DNA of 64,000 nucleotides from Lachnoclostridium sp. (GTDB lineage Bacteria; Bacillota; Clostridia; Lachnospirales; Lachnospiraceae): the NCBI GenBank assembly GCA_021770065.1, contig JAETRR010000007.1, positions 1-64,000 on the forward strand. The letters are read 5' to 3'. A program made the position numbers and the translations under genes. The notes beneath the pieces were generated by a model, which did not search any database, was not told the origin of the DNA, and worked only from the letters and a program-made list of their open reading frames with translations. Shown one piece after another: positions 49,707-60,125 of this stretch (positions are counted from its first letter, which is position 1; each line of letters begins with the position of its first letter).

Positions 49707-51020
49707 ATGAAAGAGACATTATTAAAAAAGATCAAAAATAAAGAAATTAAAGTTGGTGTAGTCGGACTTGGCTATGTAGGGCTGCCCTTAGCTGTAGAAA
49801 AAGCAAAGGCAGGATTTAAAACCATTGGTTTTGATGTACAGGACGAAAAGGTAAGGCTGGTAAATGAAGGGCATAATTATATTGGTGATGTGGTAGATAG
49901 TGATTTAAAGAAATTGGTTGAAGCAGGTACATTAACTGCAACAACCGATTTTTCTTTTGTAAAAGATGTCGATTTTATTGCGATTTGTGTACCCACACCT
50001 TTAGACGGACATCAGCAGCCGGATATTAGCTATGTCAAATCTTCTGTTGAAGCTATTTCCAGGTTTTTAATGCAGGGGACTATTGTAGTTCTGGAATCTA
50101 CAACATACCCGGGAACCACAGAAGAATTGGTAAAACCAATTTTGGAACAGGGATCTGGTTTGAAATGTGGGAAAGATTTTTATCTTGGATTTTCTCCGGA
50201 ACGGGTTGATCCGGGAAATCTGATTTATAAAACGAAAAATACACCGAAAGTAGTCGGCGGCATTGGAGCAGATGCAACAGAGGTGATTGCAGCCATGTAC
50301 CGCGCTGTGCTGGAAGGCGATGTGACAGAGGTTTCTTCTCCGGCAGTCGCTGAGATGGAAAAGATTCTGGAGAATACTTACCGCAACATCAATATTGGTC
50401 TTGTCAATGAACTTGCGATGCTTTGTGACCGCATGGGAATTAGTATCTGGGAGGTCATTGATGCGGCGAAGACGAAGCCCTATGGTTTTCAGGCTTTTTA
50501 TCCGGGACCAGGTCTTGGCGGCCATTGCATTCCGCTGGATCCGTATTATCTGAGCTGGAAAGCCAGAGAGTATGGTTTCCACACATCAATGATAGAAAGC
50601 TCCATGATGGTAAATGACAGGATGCCAGAGTATTGCGTAGATAGGGCGGCGCGCATTTTGAATCGTTTTGAAAAGTCTCTGAAGGGTTCTAAGGTGCTGG
50701 TAGTAGGAGTCGCATACAAACAGGATATAGATGATTACCGGGAAAGCCCGGCATTGGAAGTAATCGAAATATTAAAAGCTTCCGGCGCTGAGGTGGCTTA
50801 TTATGATCCCTGGATTCCCCAATACAAATATCATGGGAAAATAACAAAGGGAATGACAGAGATTACACCGGAGCAGGTAGCCGGATATGATCTGCTGATG
50901 ATTACAGCAGCCCACTCTAATGTAGATTATGAAATGCTGCAGAAATATGCAAAGGCTGTTTTTGATACTAAGAATGTTATGAAAGCGGTTGCAGGCAGAG
51001 AAAATATTGAGGTTTTATAG
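49707..51020 (+). CDS. UDP-N-acetyl-hexosamine 6-dehydrogenase (WbpA/WecC-like)
   Basis: 437 residues. NAD-binding GVVGLGYVGLPLAVEKAKAG, catalytic Cys in GPGLGGHCIPLDPYYLSWKA, and the C-terminal domain VLVVGVAYKQDIDDYRESPALEV. It oxidises the C6 of a UDP-N-acetylhexosamine to the uronate. With the next three genes it matches the Pseudomonas wbpABDE set. Confidence 0.92.
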   Translation: MKETLLKKIKNKEIKVGVVGLGYVGLPLAVEKAKAGFKTIGFDVQDEKVRLVNEGHNYIGDVVDSDLKKLVEAGTLTATTDFSFVKDVDFIAICVPTPLDGHQQPDISYVKSSVEAISRFLMQGTIVVLESTTYPGTTEELVKPILEQGSGLKCGKDFYLGFSPERVDPGNLIYKTKNTPKVVGGIGADATEVIAAMYRAVLEGDVTEVSSPAVAEMEKILENTYRNINIGLVNELAMLCDRMGISIWEVIDAAKTKPYGFQAFYPGPGLGGHCIPLDPYYLSWKAREYGFHTSMIESSMMVNDRMPEYCVDRAARILNRFEKSLKGSKVLVVGVAYKQDIDDYRESPALEVIEILKASGAEVAYYDPWIPQYKYHGKITKGMTEITPEQVAGYDLLMITAAHSNVDYEMLQKYAKAVFDTKNVMKAVAGRENIEVL

Positions 51021-51031
51021 AGGAGAATGTT

Positions 51032-52105
51032 ATGAAATATGCATTGATAGGCTGCGGCCGCATTGCTGCAAACCATGTAAAAGCGGTTCTTAACAATGGG
51101 CTTGAGTTTGTGGCGGTCTGTGACGTAAAAGAAGCACAGATTGTAAATCTGCTTGCAAAGCATGGATTGGAGAAAGAGCCATCCATTCGGCGCTATACAG
51201 ACTATAAAAAAATGATAGAGGAAAATGAACTGGATCTGGCTGCAATTGCGACAGAGAGCGGAGCTCATGCAGAGATTGCCTTATATTGTATTGACCATGG
51301 CATTAACTGCATCGTCGAGAAGCCGATTGCCATGAGCATACAGGATGCAGATGAGATTGTAAGGAGATCAGAGGAAAAAGGAGTTAAAGTATGTGCCTGT
51401 CATCAGAATCGTTTTAATATTGCTGTGCAGGAAATGCGTAAAGCACTGGACGCAGGGAGATTCGGAAAATTATCCCACGGTTCTGTCCACGTACGCTGGA
51501 ACAGGAGCAGAGATTATTATGCCCAGGCTCCCTGGAGAGGAAAGTGGGCATCGGATGGCGGTGCATTGATGAATCAGTGCATTCATGGAATTGATTTGCT
51601 TCGATGGATGCTGGGTGACGAGGTGGAAGAAGTATACGGCCAGACTCGCCAGCAGTTCCATGATTATCTGGAAGCAGAGGATATCGGGATGGCAGTTGTC
51701 AGATTCAAAAATGGGGCTATTGCAACAATTGAAGGAACTACAAATGTGTATCCCCGGAATCTGGAGGAAACCTTATATCTGTTTGGAGAAAAAGGGACAG
51801 TCAAGCTTGGAGGAACCTCCACGAATAATATTGATGTATGGCAGTTCGCAGATGAGACAGAGGCAGATGATAAAAATAAGGGTTTGGAGGAAGCAACCAG
51901 TAACGTATATGGAAACGGACATACCAGCCTGTACGCGGATATGGTAGAGGCCATAGAGATGGATAGAAGACCTTATGTGGATGCAGTCGCGGGCCGGAAT
52001 GCGCTTGAACTTGTTCTGGCAGTTTATAAAAGCCAGAAAGAGGGAAAACCGGTGAAGCTTCCTTTAGAAGCTTTCTCCTCTATTGATATGACAGGAGAAT
52101 TCTGA
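51032..52105 (+). CDS. Gfo/Idh/MocA oxidoreductase (WbpB-like 3-dehydrogenase)
   Basis: 357 residues. Rossmann start [17 protein letters not shown], then VEKPIAMS (the EKP motif). It would oxidise C3 of UDP-GlcNAcA to give the 3-keto sugar for the aminotransferase. The stop overlaps the ATG of the next gene by one base (TGATG). Confidence 0.9.
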   Translation: MKYALIGCGRIAANHVKAVLNNGLEFVAVCDVKEAQIVNLLAKHGLEKEPSIRRYTDYKKMIEENELDLAAIATESGAHAEIALYCIDHGINCIVEKPIAMSIQDADEIVRRSEEKGVKVCACHQNRFNIAVQEMRKALDAGRFGKLSHGSVHVRWNRSRDYYAQAPWRGKWASDGGALMNQCIHGIDLLRWMLGDEVEEVYGQTRQQFHDYLEAEDIGMAVVRFKNGAIATIEGTTNVYPRNLEETLYLFGEKGTVKLGGTSTNNIDVWQFADETEADDKNKGLEEATSNVYGNGHTSLYADMVEAIEMDRRPYVDAVAGRNALELVLAVYKSQKEGKPVKLPLEAFSSIDMTGEF

Positions 52106-52626
52106 TGGAATATTTTGTGCATGAAAGCAGCTGCGTTGATGAAGATGTAGTAATTGGGGAAGGAACAAAGATCTGGCATTTCTGCCACATTCAGAAAGGC
52201 GCCAGAATCGGAAAGAACTGTTCTCTGGGGCAGAATGTAAATATTGCAAATAACGTGACAATAGGAAATGATGTTAAGATACAGAATAATGTATCCGTAT
52301 ATGAGGGGGTAGAAATAGAGGATGGTGTGTTTTGCGGTCCTTCCTGTGTATTTACCAATGATCTGACACCGCGGGCAAGATACCCCAAGGGAAGAGAGAA
52401 TTACCGGAAAACCTTAATAAAAGAAGGAGCCAGCATTGGCGCGAATGCTACGATCGTGTGTGGGCATATTATCGGAAAATACGCCATGGTGGCAGCAGGC
52501 GCTGTTGTCACAAAGGATGTGCCGGATTATGCATTGGTAGCGGGAGTGCCGGCCCGGGTTACAGGCAGAGTAGATGAGGAAGGAAATCTGGTTTCGGAAG
52601 CCGGAGAATACACACATAAGCTATAA
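52105..52626 (+). CDS. Left-handed beta-helix N-acetyltransferase (WbpD-like)
   Basis: 173 residues. Hexapeptide repeats throughout (I-G-x-x-x-x type: [29 protein letters not shown]), then [24 protein letters not shown] of the WbpD/PglD-like group. It acetylates the 3-amino group of the diamino uronate using acetyl-CoA. Acts in the cytosol, as a trimer by family knowledge. Confidence 0.9.
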   Translation: MEYFVHESSCVDEDVVIGEGTKIWHFCHIQKGARIGKNCSLGQNVNIANNVTIGNDVKIQNNVSVYEGVEIEDGVFCGPSCVFTNDLTPRARYPKGRENYRKTLIKEGASIGANATIVCGHIIGKYAMVAAGAVVTKDVPDYALVAGVPARVTGRVDEEGNLVSEAGEYTHKL

Positions 52627-52643
52627 AACGAGGGAGACTAAAC

Positions 52644-53771
52644 ATGGAATTTCGTGATTTGAAAAAGCAGTATGAAGTATTGCAGCCTCAAATTGATGCA
52701 GCAATACAACAGGTATGCAGATCTGCACATTTTATCTCGGGAGTACAAGTAGAAGAACTGGAGCATGCATTGGCAGAATATACGGGAGTAAAACATTGTA
52801 TTACCTGTGCGAATGGAACAGATGCTCTGACACTGGCACTGATGGCATTGAATATTGGTCGTGGAGATGCGGTATTTGTGCCGGATTTTACTTTTTTTGC
52901 ATCTGGTGAAACAGCTGCCTACGAGGGGGCAGTTCCTGTTTTTGTGGATGTGGAGGAAGATACTTTTAATATGTCGCCGGATTCACTTGAAAAGGCGGTC
53001 CGAAAAGTAAGAGAAGAAGGCAAGCTGGTTCCCAGAGCAATTGTAGCTGTCGACCTTTTTGGGCAGCCTGCAGATTATTTACGGCTTCGCAGCATAGCAA
53101 AGGAGTATGGCCTTCTGGTTATCGAGGACGGCGCACAGGGCTTTGGGGGACGGATTGGAGCAAAAAGCGCCTGCAGTTTTGGAGATATATCAACCACCAG
53201 TTTTTTCCCGGCAAAACCGTTAGGGTGTTACGGCGATGGCGGAGCAGTGTTTACAGATAATGATGAATGGGCGGAGCTGATGCGCTCTTATCGTATCCAT
53301 GGCAAGGGGCAGAATAAGTATGATAACGTGTACATCGGGATTAATTCCCGGCTGGATACAATACAGGCTGCAGTTTTAAATGTAAAGCTTGAAGCGTTTC
53401 GAAAATATGAGCTTGAAGCTGTGAATCATGCAGCGGAGAGATATACAAAAGAACTAAAAGATATAGTAAGGGTTCCGTATATTAAAGACGGATATTATTC
53501 AAGCTGGGCTCAGTACTCTATTCTTTTGAAGAATGAGAAAGAGCGTAATGGCCTACAGATATATTTGAAAGAAAATGGGATTCCGACCATGATTTATTAT
53601 CCGAAACCTATGAGCAGGCAGACAGCGTTTGAGGGAATGGATTGTGTGAAGACGGAACTTTTGGTGACAGAGGAGCTGTGCAAAAGAATTTTAGCATTGC
53701 CGCTGCATCCATATATGACGGCACAAGAGCAGGACAAGGTGATAGATTCTTTAAAAAGATTTTTGATGTAA
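52644..53771 (+). CDS. DegT/DnrJ aminotransferase (WbpE-like)
   Basis: 375 residues. PLP Lys in SFFPAKPLGCYGDGGAVFT; ITCANGTDALTLALMAL and IEDGAQGFGG are typical of WbpE and related C3 aminotransferases. It turns the 3-keto sugar from the WbpB-like enzyme into the 3-amino sugar. The order A-B-D-E equals the Pseudomonas route to UDP-2,3-diacetamido-2,3-dideoxy-glucuronate. The epimerase WbpI is not seen, so the gluco form is the expected product. Confidence 0.92.
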   Translation: MEFRDLKKQYEVLQPQIDAAIQQVCRSAHFISGVQVEELEHALAEYTGVKHCITCANGTDALTLALMALNIGRGDAVFVPDFTFFASGETAAYEGAVPVFVDVEEDTFNMSPDSLEKAVRKVREEGKLVPRAIVAVDLFGQPADYLRLRSIAKEYGLLVIEDGAQGFGGRIGAKSACSFGDISTTSFFPAKPLGCYGDGGAVFTDNDEWAELMRSYRIHGKGQNKYDNVYIGINSRLDTIQAAVLNVKLEAFRKYELEAVNHAAERYTKELKDIVRVPYIKDGYYSSWAQYSILLKNEKERNGLQIYLKENGIPTMIYYPKPMSRQTAFEGMDCVKTELLVTEELCKRILALPLHPYMTAQEQDKVIDSLKRFLM

Positions 53772-53861
53772 TAGGGTAAAACAATTCAGAAATCTATATA
53801 TGAAAAACTATATTTTAACCATAGAAGCAATGTTTAAAGTATGCAGGGATAAATAGAGAAT

Positions 53862-55013
53862 ATGGAATTAAGGAAATATATGTACAAAGCTGCCAATAGA
53901 ATTGCAGCCGGCCAGGATAGCCTGTTCAAAATTCCGGTTAAAAAGCAAAGAGAATTTCTGGAAAAAATAAAGGAGCCAGGGGATTTAATAGAGCGCTCTT
54001 ATAACCAGTATTTATGTCAAAGATGGCTGAAAAGCAAATTTGTAAATATATTGACAGATATAGGAAGCATGTTACTGCTTTTTTATTATTTCAATAAAAA
54101 AGGGGAGCAAATACCATCTTCGGATCATTCGAAGGCAGTATACCTTGGAATGGGAGCGGCGAGAGATATTATTCCGGAAGAATTAGAGAAAGCATACGGC
54201 AGTATATTGAATTTATCTAAAGTGGGAGAGTGTCTGAATAAGAGCGATAAGGAAATAATAAAAAAATTGTTACAAAGATATCCACTATCGTTTGAGTTTA
54301 CACTTAAATGTCTGATTAAAGTAAGGATGTATAGATGGACAATTAATAAGTATTCGCCAGATGCAATTATTGTATCTGGCGAATACTCGTATACATCCTC
54401 TTTTTTAACATACTATTGCAGGAAAAATGGCATTAAACATATAAATATTATGCATGGAGAAAAGCTTTATTATATACGTGATAGTTTTTTTGAGTTTGAT
54501 AAATGCTATATTTGGGACTCCTTTTATATGGACTTATTCAAAAGGTTAAGGGCTGCTCCCGGGCAATTTACGGTGGCAGTACCGCCTGCATTAATTTTAA
54601 AAGGTTCTTATGCTAAAAAGCATGATTATACGTATTATCTGGGAGGCGAGAAAAGAGAGGCATTGGTGCGTATCCAGGAGTTGCTGATAAGACTGAAAGC
54701 TATGGGATATCGAGTAGCGGTCAGGCCACATCCCAGGTATTCTGAGATGGCATTAATTGATAAGTTGTTTAGGGGAAAAGTAAACATTGAGGATCCATAT
54801 AAAATACAGATAAAAGAATCTATATTAAGTACGGAGAATGTCATTTCATTATATTCCACAGTAATAAATCAGGCAGTGTGCAGCGGAGTTCATGCGGTTA
54901 TAGATGATGTGTCTGATGTAGGAAGATACAAACTTTTATATGAATTGGAATATCGTTTTCTAATTGATAAAAATACTCTGTTGGTTTCCCAGATTATTGA
55001 ATGTGAAAAGTAA
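53862..55013 (+). CDS. Putative GT-B glycosyltransferase (surface polysaccharide)
   Basis: 383 residues, no membrane segment that is convincing. INIMHGEKLYYIRDSFFEFDKCYIWDSFYMDLF and RVAVRPHPRYSEMA (the His-Pro motif) and LYSTVINQAV point to the GT-B enzymes that include sialyl- and Kdo-type transferases. The legionaminic acid genes follow, so it could add that sugar; this is inference. A 14-bp inverted repeat lies inside it (54349-54387). No own strong ribosome binding site (AGAG). Confidence 0.6.
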   Translation: MELRKYMYKAANRIAAGQDSLFKIPVKKQREFLEKIKEPGDLIERSYNQYLCQRWLKSKFVNILTDIGSMLLLFYYFNKKGEQIPSSDHSKAVYLGMGAARDIIPEELEKAYGSILNLSKVGECLNKSDKEIIKKLLQRYPLSFEFTLKCLIKVRMYRWTINKYSPDAIIVSGEYSYTSSFLTYYCRKNGIKHINIMHGEKLYYIRDSFFEFDKCYIWDSFYMDLFKRLRAAPGQFTVAVPPALILKGSYAKKHDYTYYLGGEKREALVRIQELLIRLKAMGYRVAVRPHPRYSEMALIDKLFRGKVNIEDPYKIQIKESILSTENVISLYSTVINQAVCSGVHAVIDDVSDVGRYKLLYELEYRFLIDKNTLLVSQIIECEK

Positions 55014-55068
55014 AGGTCAGCTTATTTTAAAATTTAGAAATTGGCAGTTTTAATGGAGGGTCAGGGAT

Positions 55069-56049
55069 ATGAAAAAGATTTTAGTAACAGGTTCTGATGG
55101 ATTTATAGGAAGCCATTTGACAGAGGAACTTGTAAAACAAGGCTTTGAAGTAAAAGCGTTTGTTTATTATAACTCTTTTAATACATGGGGGTGGTTAGAC
55201 ACATTAGCTTCTGATGTGATGAAGCATGTAGAAGTTTTTACTGGAGATATCCGGGATCCTCATGGAATAAAAGAAGCCATGAAGGGATGCGATGCAGTAT
55301 TTCATCTGGCCGCATTGATTGCAATTCCGTTTAGCTACCATTCCCCGGATGCATATGTTGACACGAATATTAAAGGGACATTAAATATCCTCCAGGCAGC
55401 AAGAGAGTTAGAAACAGAGCGGATTTTAGTAACTTCAACTTCGGAGGTTTATGGAACTGCACAGTATGTGCCAATAGATGAAAACCATCCTTACCAGGGG
55501 CAGTCTCCGTATTCGGCGACAAAGATAGGTGCAGATCGGCTGGCAGAGTCTTTTTATCGTTCTTTTCAAATGCCGATAACAATTGTGCGTCCTTTTAATA
55601 CCTATGGCCCAAGACAGTCAGCAAGAGCGGTTATCCCTACAATCATAATGCAGTTATTGGCTGGAAAAGAAGAGATTCAACTGGGGTCTTTAACACCAAC
55701 GCGGGATTTTAACTATGTAAAAGATACTGCACAGGGATTTATTTCTATTTATCAATCAGAAAGGACAATTGGAAAGGAAATAAATATAGCTACACAAAAA
55801 GAGATTTCAATTGGTCAGCTGGCGCAGGAATTAATTCAACAGATAAATCCAAATGCAAAAATTATATGTGACAGACAAAGACTTCGGCCGGAGAAAAGTG
55901 AGGTAAACCGTCTTTTAGGGAGTAACAAAAAAATAAAGGCATTAACTGACTGGGAGCCTAAATACAGTCTCCGGGAGGGGCTGATCGAGACTATTGATTT
56001 CATTAAATCAAATTTAGATAAATATAAAACAGACATTTACAATATTTAA
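55069..56049 (+). CDS. legB: NAD-dependent UDP-GlcNAc 4,6-dehydratase (LegB-like)
   Basis: 326 residues. SDR-extended fold: GSDGFIGSHL (NAD binding), STSEVYGTAQYVPI, Y-x-x-x-K in SPYSATKIGADRL, and VRPFNTYGPRQSARAVIPT, a strong LegB/CDP-GDP-dehydratase-type block. It starts legionaminic acid synthesis by forming the 4-keto-6-deoxy sugar. Next to legC. Confidence 0.9.
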   Translation: MKKILVTGSDGFIGSHLTEELVKQGFEVKAFVYYNSFNTWGWLDTLASDVMKHVEVFTGDIRDPHGIKEAMKGCDAVFHLAALIAIPFSYHSPDAYVDTNIKGTLNILQAARELETERILVTSTSEVYGTAQYVPIDENHPYQGQSPYSATKIGADRLAESFYRSFQMPITIVRPFNTYGPRQSARAVIPTIIMQLLAGKEEIQLGSLTPTRDFNYVKDTAQGFISIYQSERTIGKEINIATQKEISIGQLAQELIQQINPNAKIICDRQRLRPEKSEVNRLLGSNKKIKALTDWEPKYSLREGLIETIDFIKSNLDKYKTDIYNI

Positions 56050-56064
56050 AGGAAGAAGCAGCTT

Positions 56065-57219
56065 ATGCAAAAGAATTTTATACCGTTATCAGTGCCAAAC
56101 TTAAAAGGAAGAGAATTGGAATATGTTACAGAGGCCGTAAAAACGGAGTGGGTATCCACAGCCGGTTCATATATTACAGAGTTTGAAAAGGCTATAGCTA
56201 AATATGTTCACGTTCCAGCGGCAGCTGCGTGCCAAAGCGGTACGGCCGGTTTGCATTTATCTCTGAAAACAATTGATATTCAGCCAGGGGAAGAGGTTTT
56301 AGTTCCCACCTTGACTTTTATAGCAGCGGTAAATCCTGTTCGTTATGTGGGTGCTGAGCCGGTTTTTATGGATTGTGACGACACGTTGACTATGGATCCC
56401 GATAAATTAAGGATGTTTTGTGAGCAGGAATGTATTTTTGATGGTGAGATTCTTAGGAATAAGGTTTCCAAACGAAAAGTATCTGCAATTATTGTTGTAC
56501 ATGTATTTGGGAACCTTGCAGATATGGAGCGGATTATTTCGGTTGCAGATAGATATCATTTAAAAGTGATTGAGGATGCAACGGAGGCACTGGGAAGCTA
56601 TTATAAGAAAGGGCTCTATAAGGGACAATATGCAGGGACGATTGGTGATATAGGTGTTTATTCTTTTAATGGTAATAAAATTATTACTACAGGCGGCGGT
56701 GGAATGGTAGTTTCCCGGAATCAAGAACAGGTAGAACGGGTACGGTTTTTATCTACGCAGGCTAAAAAGGATGTAACCTATTTTGTTCATGATGAGATTG
56801 GATATAATTATCGTATGACAAATTTGCAGGCAGCTTTGGGGCTTGCACAGTTGGAGCAGCTGGAAGGGTTTATTGAAATAAAGAAGGGTAATTATGAATA
56901 TTATCAACAGAAGGGGATAGCATTGCTTCCATTTCGAAGTGATATTCGAAGCAATTATTGGTTTTACAGCTTTCTGTCGGACAATCGGGATGGGCTTATT
57001 CGTTATTTGGAACATCAAAATATTCAAAGCCGTCCTATTTGGAGATTGATTCATACCTTAAAGCCCTATCAAGAAAGCCAAACATATCGTATAGAAAAGG
57101 CCTGTTGGTATTATGAGCGGGTGGTGAATATTCCCTGCAGCAGCAGTTTGAAAAAAGAAGAAGTGGAACAAGTGGCAGAACAAATTTCTTTGTTTTTAAA
57201 GGAGCAGGCATGGAAATAA
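56065..57219 (+). CDS. legC: LegC-family aminotransferase
   Basis: 384 residues. PIPLSVPNLKGRELEYVTEAVKTEWVST-type start (N-terminal FIPLSVPNLKG) and PLP Lys in YSFNGNKIITTGGGGM are signatures of the LegC group. It puts the 4-amino group on the LegB product. Its end overlaps the nucleotidyltransferase gene by 10 nt. Confidence 0.92.
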   Translation: MQKNFIPLSVPNLKGRELEYVTEAVKTEWVSTAGSYITEFEKAIAKYVHVPAAAACQSGTAGLHLSLKTIDIQPGEEVLVPTLTFIAAVNPVRYVGAEPVFMDCDDTLTMDPDKLRMFCEQECIFDGEILRNKVSKRKVSAIIVVHVFGNLADMERIISVADRYHLKVIEDATEALGSYYKKGLYKGQYAGTIGDIGVYSFNGNKIITTGGGGMVVSRNQEQVERVRFLSTQAKKDVTYFVHDEIGYNYRMTNLQAALGLAQLEQLEGFIEIKKGNYEYYQQKGIALLPFRSDIRSNYWFYSFLSDNRDGLIRYLEHQNIQSRPIWRLIHTLKPYQESQTYRIEKACWYYERVVNIPCSSSLKKEEVEQVAEQISLFLKEQAWK

Positions 57220-58256
57220 AAGATTTTTTGGTTGCCCCGGAGTGTTCTGTGCTGGAAGCTATGAGGCAGATTAACCGAAATACCAAAGGTATTGTTTATG
57301 TTTGCAAACAAGAAAAACTTATTGGAACAGTAACAGACGGCGATATTCGGCGCTATATTTTAAAAAATGGAGATCTGAGGGATTCCGTAACAAAAGTGGT
57401 CAATATGGATGCCAAAGTTTTATATGAAAGCGAGAAGTGTCTGGCTAAAGAACAGATGAAGCGATATAAGATTTCATCTATTCCTATTTTAGACAAATAT
57501 AAAAGAATAAAGGAAATATGTTTTGCTGAAGAATGCGTCCGTCAAAAAAAATCAGTTTTAAAAGTTCCGGTTGTAATTATGGCAGGAGGAAAGGGAACTC
57601 GTTTATATCCTTATACACAGATTCTGCCTAAACCCTTAATTCCCATAGGAGATAAAACTATTACTGAACATATTATAGAACGGTTTATGGATTATGGATG
57701 CAGTCAGTTTGATATGATTGTAAATTATAAGAAAAATTTTATTAAATCTTATTTTTTAGATAATGAAAACCCTATAAATATTAATTTTATAGAGGAAACA
57801 GAGTTCTTAGGAACTGGCGGAGGGCTGAGGCTTCTGGAGGGAAGATATCCCTCCACTTTTTTTATGAGTAATTGCGATATTCTGATTACTGAGGATTACG
57901 GGGCAATCCTTAAATTTCATCAAGAGCAGAACAATATCATTACGATGGTTTGTGCATCTAAACGTTTGCAAATTCCTTATGGAACAGTAGAGTTTACAGA
58001 TACAGGAAAGGTGCTGCAGTTAAAAGAAAAACCAGAGATTTCTTTTATGACAAATACGGGGCTATACGTTTTAGAGCCGGAATTTTTGAAAGAAATACCG
58101 GAAAATACCTTTATTCATATCACAGATGTTATACAGAAATGTATTGATAAGGGAAAAAATGTAGGAGTATATCCGATACCAGAGGAAAACTGGTTAGATA
58201 TGGGGCAGATGGACGAGCTTAAGAAAATGAAGGAATCATTGGAAAACAGATTATGA
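57210..58256 (+). CDS. CBS-domain sugar nucleotidyltransferase (PtmE-like)
   Basis: 348 residues. Two N-terminal CBS domains (GTVTDGDIRRYIL; a second ending ISSIPILDKY) then a nucleotidyltransferase (VIMAGGKGTRLYPYTQILPKPLIPI, EETEFLGTGGGLRLL). Campylobacter PtmE makes GDP-glucosamine for the GDP-linked legionaminic acid route; if the same here, the pathway may use GDP sugars. It overlaps its neighbours by 10 and 4 nt. Confidence 0.85.
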   Translation: MEIKDFLVAPECSVLEAMRQINRNTKGIVYVCKQEKLIGTVTDGDIRRYILKNGDLRDSVTKVVNMDAKVLYESEKCLAKEQMKRYKISSIPILDKYKRIKEICFAEECVRQKKSVLKVPVVIMAGGKGTRLYPYTQILPKPLIPIGDKTITEHIIERFMDYGCSQFDMIVNYKKNFIKSYFLDNENPININFIEETEFLGTGGGLRLLEGRYPSTFFMSNCDILITEDYGAILKFHQEQNNIITMVCASKRLQIPYGTVEFTDTGKVLQLKEKPEISFMTNTGLYVLEPEFLKEIPENTFIHITDVIQKCIDKGKNVGVYPIPEENWLDMGQMDELKKMKESLENRL

Positions 58257-58888
58257 AAGAGAAGATTATTTTGTTGGGCCGGGGTGGTCATGCAAAATCA
58301 GTTGTAGATGTGATAGAGGCTTCCGGAAACTATACTATAATTGGATTTATTGACAAGGCAGAAGAAAGAAATTTTGAATATCGAGGATATAGTATAATTG
58401 GATGTGATGCAGATTTACTAAAGTTTTATAAAGCTGGTATTCATCATGCATTTGTGTGTATAGGATTTTTGGGACAAGGAAATATTCGTGATCTGCTTTA
58501 TGACAGGTTAAAGCAAATTGGTTATCATCTTCCGGTATTAACAGATCCGACGGCAGTACTTGCGAGTGATGTACAAGTGGGAGAGGGAAGCTTTATCGGA
58601 AAGAGAGCTGTAATAAATTCAGGTGCAGCAATAGGAAAAATGGCAATTATAAATACGTCTGCGGTTGTGGAACATGACTCAAAAGTCGGAGATTTCAGTC
58701 ACATTTCTGTTAATAGTACTTTATGCGGAGAAGTTTCCGTTGGGAAGAAATGTTTTGTTGGGGCAGGATCAACAATTGTTCAGGGGATTAAAATAGGAAA
58801 TAATTGTTTGATTGGGGCAGGCAGCGTGGTTTTAAAGGATGTAATGTCCGGAAAAAAAGTATATGGAATTGTAAAAGAGAATGGTTAA
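58253..58888 (+). CDS. NeuD/LegH-type sugar O- or N-acetyltransferase
   Basis: 211 residues. N-terminal Rossmann-like part (LLGRGGHAKSVVDVIEASG), then left-handed beta-helix with IGKRAVINSGAAIGKMAIINTSAVVEHD, whose His is the general base in NeuD/PglD. In this setting the likely task is N-acetylation of the 4-amino sugar (LegH step). It overlaps the PtmE-like gene by 4 nt. Confidence 0.85.
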   Translation: MKEKIILLGRGGHAKSVVDVIEASGNYTIIGFIDKAEERNFEYRGYSIIGCDADLLKFYKAGIHHAFVCIGFLGQGNIRDLLYDRLKQIGYHLPVLTDPTAVLASDVQVGEGSFIGKRAVINSGAAIGKMAIINTSAVVEHDSKVGDFSHISVNSTLCGEVSVGKKCFVGAGSTIVQGIKIGNNCLIGAGSVVLKDVMSGKKVYGIVKENG

Positions 58889-58889
58889 T

Positions 58890-60071
58890 ATGAAAAGACA
58901 TATATGTGTTGTAACGGCAACCAGAGCAGAGTATGGGCTGCTCAGCCCAATTATAAAGAAAATAAAAAATGATGATAACTTTCTTATATCATTGGCTGTA
59001 ACAGGCGCACACTTATCTCCGGAATTTGGATTAACTTATAAGCAAATTGAAGCAGATGGGATAAAAATTGATAAGAAGATAGAGATTTTATTAAGTTCAG
59101 ATACATCAACAGCAATTTCGAAAAGCATGGGATTGGCAATTATTAGTTTTGCTGAATATTTTTCTGAGGAAAATTTTGATGCGGTAATGCTTCTTGGAGA
59201 TCGGTATGAAATTCTGGCAGTGGCCTGTGCAGCTATGAACGAAGGAATTCCTATTATCCATCTGCATGGGGGAGAGACGACAGAAGGAGCAGTGGATGAA
59301 GTTATCCGGCACGCGGTTACAAAGATGAGTTACATTCATCTGGCAAGTACTGAAAAATACCGGCAGAGAATTATACAAATGGGGGAAAGACCGGAGAATG
59401 TATTTTGTGTTGGAGCTATGGGGGTAGAAAATGTTGTTCATATGGAACTAATGGAGAAAACTGTTTTAGAAAAAGAGCTCCAGACAGATTTAAACTCGCC
59501 GTATGCTTTAGTAACCTTTCATCCGGTAACTTTAGAAAAAAACAGTGCAGAATTTCAAACGAAAGAATTGCTAAAAGCTTTGGATGAGTTTCCGAATTGG
59601 AAATTTATTATAACAAAGGCAAACGCTGACAAAGACGGAAGAGTGATTAATCAATTGTTTGATCAGTATGTTTTGGAACATAAGAATGCTAAAGTATACA
59701 ATTCTTTAGGGACAGCAAGATATTTAAGCGCTATGAAATACAGCGAGATGATAATAGGTAACTCATCCAGTGGAATATTAGAAGCACCGTCTTTTCAAAT
59801 TCCGACTGTGAATATTGGCGACAGGCAAAAAGGGAGAATCCGGGCAGAGAGCATTATAGATTGTCAGCCCTGCAAAGATGCCATTGTAAAAGCAATGAAA
59901 AAAGCGCGAGACAGGCATTTTCGGGAAAAACTTCTCGGAATAAAAAGTCCATATGGAGATGGGGAAACATCAAGCAGGATTATATCAATTTTGAAGGAAA
60001 AGTTATGTAATTCGGAAATAAATATCAAAAAGAAATTTTATGATATTCCCATAAAAGAAGATTATATATAG
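58890..60071 (+). CDS. legG: Hydrolysing UDP-HexNAc 2-epimerase (NeuC/LegG-like)
   Basis: About 393 residues from ATG 58890 (an earlier ATG at 58881 overlaps the previous gene). VVTATRAEYGLLSPIIKKI is the hallmark start of NeuC; MLLGDRYEILAVACAAM, HLHGGETTEGAVDE and IGNSSSGILEAPSF are further NeuC/LegG blocks. It releases the UDP and inverts C2 to give the 6-deoxy-mannosamine sugar that NeuB-type enzymes condense with phosphoenolpyruvate. Confidence 0.9.
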   Translation: MKRHICVVTATRAEYGLLSPIIKKIKNDDNFLISLAVTGAHLSPEFGLTYKQIEADGIKIDKKIEILLSSDTSTAISKSMGLAIISFAEYFSEENFDAVMLLGDRYEILAVACAAMNEGIPIIHLHGGETTEGAVDEVIRHAVTKMSYIHLASTEKYRQRIIQMGERPENVFCVGAMGVENVVHMELMEKTVLEKELQTDLNSPYALVTFHPVTLEKNSAEFQTKELLKALDEFPNWKFIITKANADKDGRVINQLFDQYVLEHKNAKVYNSLGTARYLSAMKYSEMIIGNSSSGILEAPSFQIPTVNIGDRQKGRIRAESIIDCQPCKDAIVKAMKKARDRHFREKLLGIKSPYGDGETSSRIISILKEKLCNSEINIKKKFYDIPIKEDYI

Positions 60072-60125
60072 GTTGAAATTAAAGCTGGAAATATTACAGC
60101 AGTTTTATGTTTGAAGGGAAACAGA

